A DNA stretch of 64,000 nt from Blasia pusilla (GCA_050084515.1 CM114271.1:50034001-50098000), one strand, 5' to 3'. Numbered from the stretch's first letter, positions 11,901 through 27,127 are shown. Translations and numbers: made by a program. Notes: generated by a model not told the origin, from the sequence alone.

Positions 11901-11965
11901 TACCAGCCCCTGAGCGTAAAGGTGCCGTACAAAGACTGAAGGCGAATTTGATTTGTAGTTCTTAG
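8930..11965 (+). CDS. Coiled-coil protein, five coding exons with two homologous terminal exons
   Basis: The ATG at 8930 opens MADVVAPPKTVDD. Inferred exons are 8930-9274, 9695-9793, 10041-10154, 11173-11319 (stop) and 11816-11965 (stop). All borders follow AG/GT signals and all internal exons keep phase 0. The N-terminal 60 residues are Ala/Pro/Ser/Lys-rich and probably disordered. From about residue 75 the protein is a charged, Ala/Glu/Lys-rich likely coiled coil (AEAFAEAHSKRVETEAAAF; AEMDRMREEQKAIEARKKEE). The last two exons each encode about 48 residues with a shared GE(F/L)P-x4-KG pattern and each carries its own stop, so they look like alternative ends giving proteins of about 233-234 residues. 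Remorins are distantly similar in layout (disordered N-terminus, charged C-terminal coiled coil), but I cannot confirm the family. Confidence 0.7.
10565..10611. repeat. Perfect 47-bp palindrome in an intron
   Basis: Two perfect 23-bp arms (10565-10587 and 10589-10611) are separated by a single base. It lies in the intron between exon 3 and the first terminal exon of the coiled-coil gene. In RNA it would form a near loopless hairpin. It may be the relic of a very short foldback element. Confidence 0.9.
11173..11319 (+). CDS. Alternative terminal exon A of the coiled-coil gene
   Basis: Opened by an acceptor (ACCAAG/GCACAATTA) and read in phase 0 as AQLTETMTKELAEIEDRTEQ, continuing through GGEFPVSQHKGLGKKIKEKL to a TAG at 11317. 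It aligns along its whole length with the exon at 11816-11965. Because it ends in a stop, a transcript can use one of these two exons as its coding end, but not both. Expression of either form cannot be judged here. Confidence 0.6.
   Translation, partial: AQLTETMTKELAEIEDRTEQMKAGGEFPVSQHKGLGKKIKEKLTRHHT
11816..11965 (+). CDS. Alternative terminal exon B of the coiled-coil gene
   Basis: Preceded by AATAG and read in phase 0 as AKAQIEEDKQRHIAELRDKA, then VGELPAPERKGAVQRLKANL, ending CSS and a TAG at 11963. It shares the GELP...KG...L frame with exon A. It could be the ancestral end, with exon A a tandem duplicate, or the reverse. Confidence 0.6.
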   Translation, partial: AKAQIEEDKQRHIAELRDKADQLVAVGELPAPERKGAVQRLKANLICSS

Positions 11966-14395
11966 CTTCTTCAAGCAGAATTAATTCCAAATGTAGAAAA
12001 TAAATAAATTCACTGACACATACAAAAAGACTAGCGCTCCGAATTCGTTCACGTTTGTATAGATCCTTGTAGAGGGCAATTTGTAAGCCCATTTATAGTA
12101 TGGTAGACATAAACCTAGTGCCACAGGGGAAACACTCTATTTACAATGTGATGTTTCCCATGATGCAGGCATCCTGGGAAAGATGTGTTTCGCGGTCTAA
12201 TCTATGCACTCTGACTACCGCTCATTGGTGACTGTCATCTCGACAAGATCACGTGTATGTCATAACTTTTACATGTTTGTACCATAAGATAATCTGATTG
12301 TTGTCCGTTCCACGATTCCGTTGTACCCCATTCCTCACAGTCGAAGCCTTTTTCTAGCTGAGCATTTGGAATAAGGATAGCTGATTCGTCACATGATATT
12401 CCTAGGCTTTCCTGAGACTCGCGCTTTAGAGTTCGTTGGAGGAAAGATCGCGAAAATGGGGTTCGTTGCCAGAACCGTTTCGTCGAGATGATCTGTAAAG
12501 TAGAGCTGATTGTTAGGTAGGAAAGGTTCACAAGAGATGTATGAAAAGAGAAGTTTTAGTAATTGTTGCGATTGTTGCCCTTTTGGAGAAGATTGCTACT
12601 CCTTTTCTAACGCGTTTCGCTTGGACATCTCAATAAATTCATTGATCAGCAAATTCATACTGGCTTTCCGTACGTTCAAACTCTCGGAACACACTAGTAG
12701 GTTTTGAGAACTTTGTATGCTCATTGATGTGCATAGACACATTAAAGAGTGTTTTTGCTGTGTTTCCGTTCCTGCTTTTGTCAAATGTTTCTTACGTGGA
12801 GAATGTCACAATCATGCATTTTCTATTGCTACTCTTGGGGCTGGTAGAAACAGATATCTTCGTTGTTCCGAACCTAGCTCTGAAAGTCTTGTGCACTCGT
12901 CATATGCAACGTACTGGCGATATTGAAAACTGCGATTATAGATTACAGAACAATCTGATCGACCTACGTTGCAGTTGTGTGAAGGTAGCAAACGACGGTG
13001 GAAGCCGCCTTGCTCCTACTCTCATTTCTGTACAGGGATTGATACTTAAAGCTCACAAGCAAAGCGATTGGTACGTGTACCTTGTTGCAGATATACCACA
13101 GCAGTTGCGGTAAGGTTTCACAAAGGTAGACACTGAGTCTGAAAAGCTTCTAGGTATCGAAGGCAATTTTTACAACCAGGGAACACTCAAAATGTGTGGC
13201 TGTCGAGAAACTTCAAATTAGACGCACTGTACTTGCAACTTTTACATGTGATAGTGTGCCAAGAAAAGATGCGCATGAAATCGAAAAGCTATGAAATGGG
13301 AATCACAGGCTGCCAGAACCACCGTAGCGTTACACTCTCCTGGTCTATCTCAACAAAAAGAGGTTATGAAGGCTACTCTGCCGGCGTGCATGAGAGACTG
13401 ACCTCCTGGGCACCTTAAATTCAAACCGCAGCAGAAACGTGGACACCATACTGATGCAGGGAGAAATTCTAAGACTTGGTGTACACGAGAATATCCTGAC
13501 CAGATTATTGTTCTCTTGTTTTCAACGGCCCAATCCTCCATGGACCTCGGCCCGAGACACCATTTCGAAAGAGATGTTCAGGATAAATAAAACGATTTTG
13601 TTTTTTTGCACAAAGACATGAGCAACTTCAGAGATCTGGGGGTCCTCTTCAGCTCTAGATGGTGGGCAGAACTTCCAATTCTCTGTGATACAGCGAAGTT
13701 GTGGGTTTCTCTCTCTCGAAATTTACGATATACACTTTTGTGACTTTGAAGTTGGTGTCCGTTGTCCCATTTACTCTGGGAATCCAAGCAAGAGGTTCAA
13801 GGCGAAGGCTACTTGGAGCGCAGACCAGTCAATGATACCGAGAAAAAAATCAGTTCATGGAGCTTGATCCGCCGGACTCTAGTCTATTGTTGAACAACTC
13901 ATTCACAATGTAACAAATTTCTCTCGCAGCAAAATCCTGCCTGACCAAAACTTCAACTCAGGTCAGGATCGGCAGAATGGAGATTCTAGTCGTATACCTG
14001 GGCTCTGCCCATGAGCACTCTCCTCAACTTGTTGTGTTGATCCTTGGCCATCAGAAACAACTCTATTGCCATGAGATAAGACAGAGATCCCAGTTCGATG
14101 CTTGCAGGTTCACTGGCGAGGAAATGGAGCAGAAATTCAGATTCCTGAATTCGTATTCTATCCTGACAGTGATTTACTGTTGTGTGAGGAGCATCTGTTT
14201 TACAACTGTTCCTAGCAACGTATAAAACCACGCATAAAATGTCCATAGTTGCCCACACTTTTCACACTTCTGATTGCACTCCACTTCCTCGCATCCGTCG
14301 GAACCTTGTCAGAAATCGGAACTACCCGTGCATTTTTAGACTTCAAACTGAGCAGATTATCTATGCTCCGAACGTTTTTGACCATCCTGGCACAG
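11966..14395. other. Intergenic region, no supported gene
   Basis: Mixed-composition sequence between convergent genes (coiled-coil on plus, RCC1 on minus). Short open frames on both strands show no domain and no consistent splice-bounded coding stretch. It probably holds the 3' UTRs of both genes. Confidence 0.4.
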
Positions 14396-16866
14396 TCAGT
14401 GATTCTCGACTAGCTGAGCAACAGCGAAGGTGAAGCCACTCCCACAGAAAGTCCGCCAGCCCAGTTTCCCTTCAGTATTCGAAGACAGTGGTATCACTTG
14501 CGGACACGGCTGATCATCTGTAGTGCCGAGCCCCAGCTGACCGTGCTCTCCCCAACCCCACACCATAATCTCACCGCTGTCTGCAGAGACAAATTATTTG
14601 TGCCGAGGATTAACTCATCTACCCATAGCAACTCATAAGCATACCAGACGTTTGTCACAAGCGCACTTCCAGTTCACATAGACTAATCAATCTTCGGGCC
14701 GTCCTCTCTCTGTCACATGTACCGGGAGCATGTGTCACAAGAGTCCGCATAAGTGTGATGGTAGGTATCTCGTCCTTACCCAAGACAGCTGTAGAGTGCT
14801 CTGATCCTGCTGAAATGCAGATCACGGTTCTCTCTTCTAGCCCATCGACTCTTCGCAGTTTTAGCCAGTGTTGGTCTGAGTCGCAGAATTCATGCGAGTC
14901 TGTGCTTGCTGAATCTTTCATAGAGTTAGTCTCCAGAATCATGGAAGTGATTTGTGGTTCAGCATCCTGCAAAGCCCCAAGCTGACCACGATCGTTGCAA
15001 CCCCAAGCCCATAGAAGTCCGTCATCTGTCAATACACGATATCAATAGGAATACAAAGCCAAGGCAGCAACCGAAAGAAAAGAAAATTCGCAGGAACGAA
15101 TCGCCTTCTTCTGATCCTAAACGATAGCAGGAGATTCCCATGTTCATCGTACCTGTTAGTGCGAGTCCATGGTTCCATCCAAGTGCTACGTTGGAGATTC
15201 GAAATTTGCAATCTACTCGTAAAGGTACCGAGGCATCTGATTTATTATCAAACCCTCGTCCCCACAGATATAGATCTCCTGTTTCTGCAACTTATCTCGA
15301 GTTTGCAATCCTGGAAAATCAGATATAGTTGAAGAATCCTAGAAAATGGAAGTAATTAAAGAATCCTGGAAAATCAGATGTGGCAAAAGTGCATAGCGAA
15401 ACTTACCACTAACAGCTGCACTACGGTCCCCATTAGCTTTCAGGAGTATGACTTGGCGTCCATCCAAGCTAGGAATTCTTTTTGGAACGGCAACTTTCAG
15501 TACTTTCTTTGCTCCTGACTGATGCGGCTCTCTATTGTAGTCCAAAGTTGGAATGCCCAGCTGCCCTCGTTTAGCTGAGCCGAATGAATACACTGCCAAC
15601 CCTTCTGTTGTTCCTGATCCAAAGCGAGCAATCTTTCCTCACACGTTGGAACATTCAGCAACACACAAACCAATTTGATGTCGGGGTAATCCACACCATC
15701 TGCCAGGGTAATGTTCAAACTAGTATTCCTTGAGGTTGACAATACCACAAACTTGTGGGGGTCATGATTGATCTTCCAATATCCTTGCAAACGAGCTTGA
15801 AAGTAAGATCTGTAACACCTCCAATGACCCCTTACCTTCGGTGTGAGCGAGGACTAACGTGTGACGCATGCCACACACTACCTTGGAAACGGCTTTGGAT
15901 GCCAAAGCTTCCACTCTACACGGTACCAAGCGCATATCGAAATCACCAAGGCCAAGCTGGCCAAATGATCCATTTCCACAGGTATACAGCTCGCCAGATT
16001 CTGCACACGACGGTTTTGCTCAATCAAAACAACGGTTTCATAGAGCACACTGTTGCATATAGGTTTTGGAAAATCTAAAAGGTATAAAATTGTCACACTG
16101 TGCCAGCTTCCCTGACTTTTGGAGCCCAAAATCAGAGTCTTAATCATCTCTGCTGATTTCCAAGCTTTCTAGGTTGAAAAATTACTCTCTGCCACAGTGT
16201 CAAACTTAATGCGCTGCAAAAATCATCCAGTGTACATACCAGTCGCAAATGCTGTATGGCTCCACCCAGCACCAACGGAGCAGACCCGAATGCTGTTGAA
16301 GAAATTCAGAAGCTTCGGAACGCTGAGGTCAGACGCATCTCCATGTCCCAGACAACCCGAATCTCCACTACCCCATGTCACAATTTGTCCATAACCTGCG
16401 ACACGAAAAGCGTCGGGCGTGAGGAGAGATGACAACATTCGAAATCTCCAAGTGAGCTTCAAATTGCCCACTGCCTTGGGATTCGGCATTGCTTGCCATT
16501 TCAGTCCGTACTCCACGGCGTTGATCTGCCCACTATCATATCGATACTAGATCGGTCGATCACAGGACCATCTGCAATAAAACTCACCAGTTTTACTATT
16601 CACTGCATCAGTGCTCACTGATTCTTTCCAGAGGAATTAGACCCACCTTCATTCAGAATTGCCACAGCATGTGCACCTCCACAGGCCATATCGACGATAT
16701 TCGGGCAAGCATCATCAGTAGATCTGCGAGTATCTTCAGCGAAGGAAGACAACAAGAGAGGTTCCCAACTATCCACAAAAGCGGCAGACGCCAGCTGCCC
16801 TCGCGTTCCAGCCCCCCAACTCCAAATCCAAGTGGGTGCACCGCTTTCTTTCATTCCTCCATCCAT
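14396..16866 (-). CDS. RCC1-repeat (seven-bladed propeller) protein
   Basis: Seven exons inferred on the minus strand: 16866-16647, 16395-16240, 16000-15836, 15604-15407, 15284-15153, 15025-14780 and 14580-14396. Together they give 1302 nt, a 433-residue protein. Each exon encodes one RCC1 repeat: WSWGAGTRGQLA, VTWGSGDSGCLGHGD, YTCGNGSFGQLGLGD, YSFGSAKRGQLG, LYLWGRGFDNKS, WAWGCNDRGQLG and VWGWGEHGQLGLG. Every intron is phase 1, so the internal exons are symmetric. RCC1 propellers act as exchange factors for Ran-type GTPases or as interaction scaffolds. The GWRHT signature of the photoreceptor UVR8 is not seen (GWSHT and GWNHG instead), so UVR8 is unlikely. A SERGEF-like small RCC1 protein is possible. 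The start is the first in-frame ATG of exon 1. The gene diverges from the METTL4-like gene. Confidence 0.88.
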
Positions 16867-17846
16867 GGCAGCGGCCTTCCACCAACCACCTGCAGCTCGG
16901 AATTCTTTATCATCCGAATTGAACCATACTCCACTTATGACGATTGGAGTTGAATAGGAAGTACATCAGCCGTCTCAGTAATAAGGATTGTCAAATCTGG
17001 AAACAACTCCAGATCCTCAATCGCCCGGGAAGGAAAATTTCTACTCTCCAGATCCAACCAGGATTCAGTATTTAAGAAAGGGATCTCTTTGATCTAGCCG
17101 CCAATACCCTCAAAGACCCGAGCTTCAGAGGAAGCAGATGAACGACTCGTCACCCGGATCTGCTGGGACCCTCTTTGGAATGTGACCCAATCATTTGAGG
17201 TCCTTCATGAGAGGGAATATTGGTGAGAGCGTAGCGCACCAAATTCTGCAGTCTGCAGAATCCCTTTGAGAACGCCGACACTGGAAGGAGTGGGTGCAGC
17301 ACATTCAGCCGATAAGGAATTCGTCACGACTGCTAGACCTAATCTGTATTGTGCTTTGGTTGATTTGAGCTCTTAAACTTGATAAAATGGTAGGGCTTCC
17401 CTGTAGGGTTTCCCGGACCCACGTTTTGCTGGAACATGAGTGATTTGAGCTCATCCATTCAAGGAGAGAAACACAGGAGCCCTCTCACAAGCATTTGAGA
17501 AACAGAACTTGCAAGCAGATTACGATTCTTCAATATAACACCGAAATTCTTCTATAATGTTACTGAACGATCTTCCCGAAGTCAGGAATTGTGAGTTATC
17601 ATCTCACAACATCCCTTGAAAATGTCGTCCGTCCCAATTTGAATAAAAATTGATAGAGGCCCTAACAAATCCCAACTGGCTGCTGCTAGATCTTGGCACT
17701 CTTACAGTTTATCCTTTAGAAGCGATGACAGGTTTACGGTATGGATTGGTTGTAGCAGGCACCGGGATTTAGGGTTTTAGAGTATAGTAGGGTTTGAGTT
17801 CAGCCCACTGGTGCAAGACTCCGTTGTGGAGGTTGAGTTTCCAGAT
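16867..17846. promoter_or_regulatory. Shared upstream region of divergent RCC1 and METTL4-like genes
   Basis: A 980-bp gap between two divergent start codons, with no ORF of note. It must contain the 5' UTRs and promoters of both genes, possibly a bidirectional promoter. A repeated phrase, GTGATTTGAGCTC / TTGATTTGAGCTC, occurs at about 17363 and 17441. No TATA box is convincing on either strand. Confidence 0.5.
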
Positions 17847-21554
<3,708 letters not shown>

Positions 21555-24243
21555 ACAACTATTCAAAGTCGGCTTGCTGCTGCATGCGCCTTAGCTGTCC
21601 ATATTTTCTGATGCCAAACCACGACTGGTCTTCTGAGGAACGCTGCGCACATGGTTGACATGACATACTTAGATTGATAAGATGTCACGGTTTCCTTCTT
21701 AAGGTACTGCCTCTCTCAAATAATTCAGACTTGTTGCTACACTGGAAACAGAAAGAAGTAGGGGTTGCACAAGGAGGTTGACTAACGTAGGAATTGTCAG
21801 TTCTCTGCTTTCTCCATTGATTTGCAGACACTAAGATTACGGGGCCTTCGTCCTGCTTGGTAGTCCTAGAAATTGATCGGTCCTGCAATTTCAGATCCTG
21901 AGGGTGGTGAGCAAAACTGACGAGGTGGAACTCAGTGATGCGAGTCTTTCTGTACTTGTGTTGCTGCTACTATTGCAACTTTCCAAATATGTGGTTGTTA
22001 GCTCTGGACTCTCACATGAAGCCACTGATTTTTTCGTCCTCACCATTTGAAGGCCAGCGTCTTTGATTACTCAAACATATGTGTTAACTTAGCTTGACTC
22101 TCATGCGAGTGAGTTCGGAGTGATCCTTGTGGATACCAGATTGAGATCTTCTTCTGCATTCTGATGTGAGAGGCGGGGAACCAGGTTGCTGCATAAGAAG
22201 ATACATTTTAGGTCCGTAGACACCAGAGTTATGAAGTGGTTGCAGCCCATAGGAGCGATGCCATCTTCCAAAAAGTCAAGTAATAGGCATGCAGGTATGT
22301 CGACAATAATTAGTTGAGTACATAGGTGAAGAGATTGCAAGAGGTAAACCCAGGAAAATTTGAAACAGTTTTCTTGGCAGCTCTTCGATTCATACCGTCC
22401 CCATGATTTGGATAGCTGCCTTCGAATTTGAGTAATGTGGTCGCGCTCGATACATTAAACCTGCCATTAAACCTGCCAAGGTTTAATGTGTCCGAGTCCT
22501 TCACTGAAAAATAATTCATAATCTTGGCTTGGTCTTTTATCTTTATGTTCCTTTTGGATGGTAACGAATTGTTGATTTGCTCATTTATTTGAGACGCAGT
22601 TAATCTGTAAATAAATCTTATGGAAGATATCTCCTCATCTGCCAATGCACTTCGAGACATAATCCCACTTAAATGTACTTCTATAGACGATGTATGGTGT
22701 GGATGTGGTGGAAGTCTTAATGGTGTGATATAGTCTATTCCTGAAGAACTTGGAATGCGGAACCAGCCAACCTCATCCTCGTCTAGTAAATCGGTAATTC
22801 CACTTCCACCTCCTCTTCGTCTGGCCAAAAAATTCGGCGTATTCCGTCCAAGCTCTTCCGAGCTCGCACGCCTAATAGGTAACTACGTATCCATTCTATC
22901 ACATATTCACAGATCATGTTCAACCTCCCTTCAAATGGCTCCTCTAAACTTTATCATATATTAACAGATCTGAGTTAGACAAATGTGTGTGGATGGCGGC
23001 GCATTTGGAATGTTATTTTCACAAGTGTCCCTAGACATTTACACTCTTGTGAAAACAAGTGTTCCCTCCCTATTTTAGCAGGGAGCTTCCCTTCTGAAAT
23101 AGCTTCTGAAGGCTTCGCTTCTTCGGGGAGGGGAGCTACTAAACTAAGTAACCCTCCTTTTTTCTTTAGATTTTAAAGAGATGAGTTGTGTCAAAACCTT
23201 AAAAACACTTTTCAGATAATCATAAATACCCGTTCGAGCCGGGTTGAGTATTAGGACTCTTTCCCCGTAGTGAGGAAAAGAGAGATTGGCAGTAAAAAGC
23301 CCTCACCAAACAGTATAGATCTTAAATATGAGAAGAGTTCAAATCTGAGAGTAACCGGAAACGTGGTCATCCTTTTCCCGTAATCGAAAAGTGATCATGC
23401 GAATAAATCTAGCTTGAAACGTCCTGTTAAATGACGAGTGGCGGCACTTTGTGGGAGATTCCCCGTAGAGGTCCAATAAGGTTTGAAGAATTTGAAATAC
23501 GAGTGGAAGTCTACAGCCTCTCGGTTGGAGACACAGGACATGAAGTGGGAGTATGATCGATCTAGAAAGCAGACGACTCTTGAAAATGCTTCGAAGCAAG
23601 GAATCTGGCTAGGTCGTGGATGTTTGGACTACCTACACGCCGAAAACTGAATGCAATCGATTGCAGTAACTTTCGGTCATGCACCACAATGTCTTGTACG
23701 AAAGCCTCAAAGAGTGACCATTAAATCTGTCCAGACACTGAATGCTGAAGGAGTTGTACATCACTAGTATCTTTTGTCTTAAATTAGACCTAAGGATACT
23801 ACCAGCTAAAATAATGCCGTGTGTGTAGAACGCTGACATTATGTACACGCATGAAGCTTTACATCAGTGACAGATTCACATAATTTCACGGAGCGATCGA
23901 CCTATCGACAACAGTCCATGGATTTGCGTTCATGCCTACTTGAATTACGAGCATTGCATTGCTACGGTAGTCTAGAAGGGACAATAATGTCTCTTCTTTA
24001 TGCCATTCGTTGACTGGCTACCCGCGGCCGATCGATGGTTTTAAGCCCTCTGCATCTATTGCTAGTAGCCTACATGATAATCTCCAAGCCTAGCTTTATC
24101 GGGATTCATTTGGCTGTGCGATCGAGGGCCTCTGCAGTGCTACGAAGCTTTTGCCTTTTCTCAATATCCAAGGTTTACTCTCGATTTGAATTGCCTGGCC
24201 TCCATATCCAAGGTAATGATTACGGCCACCCGATCGATGTGCT
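21555..24243. other. Intergenic region between METTL4-like and protease genes
   Basis: No gene can be supported. The longest frame (minus, 22310-22828) has no ATG at its start and no recognised domain. A smaller block near 23040-23170 is GC-neutral with short inverted repeats. It contains no RNA gene that I can identify. Confidence 0.4.
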
Positions 24244-25749
24244 CTAGAAAGCATCGCATTGTTGGGGTTCCCAGCCTAGGCGGGAGCCGTCCACATCGTA
24301 CACCACCAGAAAGTTCTGTTGCTGATAGTTTCCCACAATAGTGCCGGGTCCCGTCGACGAAGACCCTGCCCCTACCATACCCAAGCAAAGAATCTCGTCC
24401 GTGGTATCCATGAAGACGAAGGTGTTGTTGCTCGGAAGCGTGAAGTTGGCCCCAGTGAAATGAAAGGTGATCACAGGAACACTGATGTTTTGGGTAGAGG
24501 CGACCACAGGGAGGCTGACGTTCAGAGCAGAGGCGGCCACAGGATCGCTACCGTTAAGAACAGAGGCGACCGAAGGGTCGCTGATGTTTGGAGGAGCGGA
24601 CAGATTGAAGCAACAATCGAAACCCGATACCGACACCACCGGGAACGGAATGGCCTCCTCCAGAATCTGCTTGAGGGCATCATACGCGGGCTGCACCAGA
24701 CTTGTGAAGGTGGTGCCCGAGTCGAAAATGGTGCCTCCTTCACCCGTCGTGGAATTCATCTCGAAGACGCTCGAGCTGGAAACACTGGTACCTGCAGTAA
24801 AATTCGCAACGTCAAGAAGGTCGTCTCCGACGCTGATCGCGGTGAGATTCACGTAGTAAAAGCTCGGATACACTGGATTAGAGAGAAGTGGCGTGAAATT
24901 GAGCCCCAATGCGTTACTGAGAGTAGAGTTTCCGAAAATAATGGGGCTGGAATTCGTAGGATTGTCGAACTTGCTTATCAGACAGTAAGCGAATACATTT
25001 CCGAAGATGGACGAGAGCTGTGAGGGCAGCGAGAGGTTGCCCCTGCCCAAGCCCACAATACCATCCAAACCTGCGAAATCGCCAACTTGATCGTTCCCGC
25101 ATCCAAAGACAATGGGGCCGACAGCTACATCTCCCAGGACCATCGTTTCGGTCCCCACGGAGCCCGAAGTAGAAGATCCATCTCTGTACGTGTAGTTTTC
25201 GTAGATGCACGTTCCATCGAAAAGGCTGCAGTTCTCCCGGGGATCCATGCTGCAAAGGCTGCTTGAGCAAAGAACTTGAGTGTAGGAGCCCGAGAAGAAG
25301 GGATCGAAGAGAGCGTCTTGCTGATACGTGCAATTGGCGCAGGGGGAGCACTGTACCCAGATCAGATCGGAACCAGTGTCAGCAATTGCGGAGAAATTCT
25401 GTGGCGGATCCCCCAGCTGGAAACTAATGGCATAATCCGATCCGGTCAGAAACATTTGGGTTCCAGCGTCACTGGAAATCCCGCTGGCGAAGCTGTGGCT
25501 GCGAGACAGGCTTTTCCGCTGCTGGAAGTCGACCATTTCCTCCTTGCTGAGCCACCGCGGGACGGAGGACTGCAGTTCCAGTCTGAGCTCCTTGCTGCTC
25601 TGCCCGTGCTCCAATAGCATCCTACGGAGATCCCGGATATCTCCTGAGCTCAACTGTCGAGATGAATTCGAGGGACATAGCAGTAGGAGCGTGCTGAGTA
25701 TGAACAAGCCCAATTTCAACTCGGACGACCTCATTTTCATCATATCCAC
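24244..25749 (-). CDS. Secreted nepenthesin-type aspartic protease (family A1)
   Basis: An uninterrupted 501-codon frame. Residues 12-27 form a hydrophobic signal peptide (LKLGLFILSTLLLLCP). A propeptide follows, up to about residue 100. The first catalytic motif, ADTGSDLIWVQC, places Asp at residue 124. The second, IFDSGTTFTSL, lies near residue 340. A Cys-rich insert after the first motif (CSPCANCTYQQDALFDP, then CSSSLCSMDPRENCSLF) is the nepenthesin signature. The C-terminus, VGNYQQQNFLVVYD...LGWEPQQCD, is typical of plant members. About 500 residues is the normal length. Many N-x-S/T sequons suggest a glycosylated secretory or apoplastic enzyme. It carries an unusual 11-residue repeat before the final barrel. 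It is intronless, as many plant relatives are. Confidence 0.95.
   Translation of the reverse strand: MDMMKMRSSELKLGLFILSTLLLLCPSNSSRQLSSGDIRDLRRMLLEHGQSSKELRLELQSSVPRWLSKEEMVDFQQRKSLSRSHSFASGISSDAGTQMFLTGSDYAISFQLGDPPQNFSAIADTGSDLIWVQCSPCANCTYQQDALFDPFFSGSYTQVLCSSSLCSMDPRENCSLFDGTCIYENYTYRDGSSTSGSVGTETMVLGDVAVGPIVFGCGNDQVGDFAGLDGIVGLGRGNLSLPSQLSSIFGNVFAYCLISKFDNPTNSSPIIFGNSTLSNALGLNFTPLLSNPVYPSFYYVNLTAISVGDDLLDVANFTAGTSVSSSSVFEMNSTTGEGGTIFDSGTTFTSLVQPAYDALKQILEEAIPFPVVSVSGFDCCFNLSAPPNISDPSVASVLNGSDPVAASALNVSLPVVASTQNISVPVITFHFTGANFTLPSNNTFVFMDTTDEILCLGMVGAGSSSTGPGTIVGNYQQQNFLVVYDVDGSRLGWEPQQCDAF
24472..24594 (-). repeat. 33-bp coding minisatellite in the aspartic protease
   Basis: It encodes consecutive 11-residue units beginning with a sequon: NISDPSVASVL, NGSDPVAASAL, NVSLPVVASTQ, then NISVPVI. 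At DNA level the unit is 33 bp. It inserts about 33 extra residues and several potential N-glycosylation sites between the Cys-containing strand DCCFNLS and the conserved FHFTGANF strand. Confidence 0.85.
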
Positions 25750-26384
25750 ACAGTTCGAAGTTAGCGATCGATGGACCTCGAGAGCTTGTCAAGTACACCT
25801 TCACCTGCAGTTCAAACGCAAACAAGCCCGATAGCGAGCGATCTATAACAGATCGGATTAGAAGTGCTGTGGGTGAATTCCAATCTGTGATCGATGAGGC
25901 AGTCAAACTTGATTCTCACTTGTCTTCAGCGTCAGCCCAAGGATCAGTACTAGCCGGGTGCTCGATCTGAACAAGGCACTCACTTAACTAGAGATTTGTC
26001 GACCGGTATCGATCTAGGTCCACACCCAGCTGGATCGGGCGATCGTGAATCTACAGAGGTGACATAACACTCAAACGTATCCATTGGAGAGAGGGTTCAG
26101 AAGAAGTCCGCTGATTTCGCGAGTATCAGGTGACATCTGGTGAGGGTTCGATCACGCTCGCACTCAGCTACGTAGCGTGAGTTGTTGCACCTGTAGATCC
26201 ACTCAAATTAGCTCGGAGCGGCCTTCCAAAGATTTACCTTAGCGTTTAATTCTCCGACCGCACAATTCGTTTTCCGAGAAAATTCGTTTCGTGAAGTCAT
26301 ACGTACTACGTCCCTCAACACAAGTTTCACACCGACTAATGAGGAAACGTGTTTCATGGATAAGCGGCACATTTTGGGGGTTCA
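25750..26384. promoter_or_regulatory. Upstream region of the aspartic protease gene
   Basis: A 635-bp stretch immediately 5' of the protease start (the gene reads leftward). It has no ORF of substance and is more GC-rich than the flanking AT repeat. It probably holds the promoter and leader, but I find no clear TATA box. Confidence 0.35.
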
Positions 26385-26890
26385 CCCATAAATATAACCT
26401 CAACAATCAAACTAAACTTCAGTATTTCCCCCATTAACTATTACTAAATTGTAATCCAAATCTCATCTAATTTAAACCTCAATATTTCCCCCATTAATTA
26501 TTACTAAATTGTAATCCAAATCTCAGTACATAAAATCACCATTAAATCATTCTCCCATAAATATAATTCTCATTAATTAAATTAAATCCCATTACTTCTA
26601 AAGTAATTATTACTAAATTTTAACCCAAGTCTCACATACGTAAAATCATTACCAAATCATTCTCCCGTAAATATAATTTCCGTCAATCAAACTAAATCCC
26701 ATAAATATAACTTTCATGCAATAATTATTATTAAGTTTTAATCTATTCCTCACGTATATAAAATCATCACTAAACCACTCCCCCATAAATATAATCTACT
26801 CCTCACATCCATAAAATCATTACTAAATTATTCTCCCATGAATATAACTCCCACCAATCATATTAAACCTCACTACTTCCTACCGTCATT
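26385..26890. repeat. AT-rich degenerate tandem repeat
   Basis: Recurring phrases CCCATAAATATAA, ATTATTACTAAATT and CATAAAATCATTACTAAA appear in the same order roughly every 60-120 bp. The first two units are close copies, sharing the run ATTACTAAATTGTAATCCAA. It looks like an old minisatellite or satellite fragment. It lies 230 bp upstream of Ty3 copy 2. Confidence 0.7.
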
Positions 26891-27123
26891 ATTACCCAAA
26901 AATATTCATTTCTCAAAGTCATAGCAAGCTCCAAAATGAATACATCAAGAAAAAATAACATGATTATTATTTTGTCTTATTATGATTGCTATCTTGTCTT
27001 ATAATACTTGTGAGATTGTAGTATGGATGAATTAAAAAAAATTATCATAGCTTTGTTCAAAATTTAGTTATGTATGTGGAGATTGCAAAGCAAGGCTTGG
27101 TTAGTAATTTTCACTGGTGGATA

Positions 27124-27127
27124 CATG
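27124..27127. repeat. 4-bp target site duplication, left (copy 2)
   Basis: CATG lies directly before TGTCACG and is repeated at 40607-40610 directly after GCGCACGACA. Together with the AGGC pair at copy 3, this defines the element ends. Confidence 0.7.

Noticed and set aside
8930-11965. Confident remorin call
   Set aside because: The layout is similar, but I could not align the conserved Remorin_C core or a terminal palmitoylation cysteine motif.
14396-16866. UVR8 photoreceptor
   Set aside because: RCC1 repeats are present but the GWRHT motifs that define UVR8 are absent.
22310-22828. 172-codon minus-strand frame with RRRGGGSG start
   Set aside because: It begins at a TTG, not an ATG, has no recognised domain, and the flanking sequence gives no convincing splice context.
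24319-25023. 234-codon plus-strand frame
   Set aside because: Antisense shadow of the aspartic protease gene; composition is dictated by the real frame.
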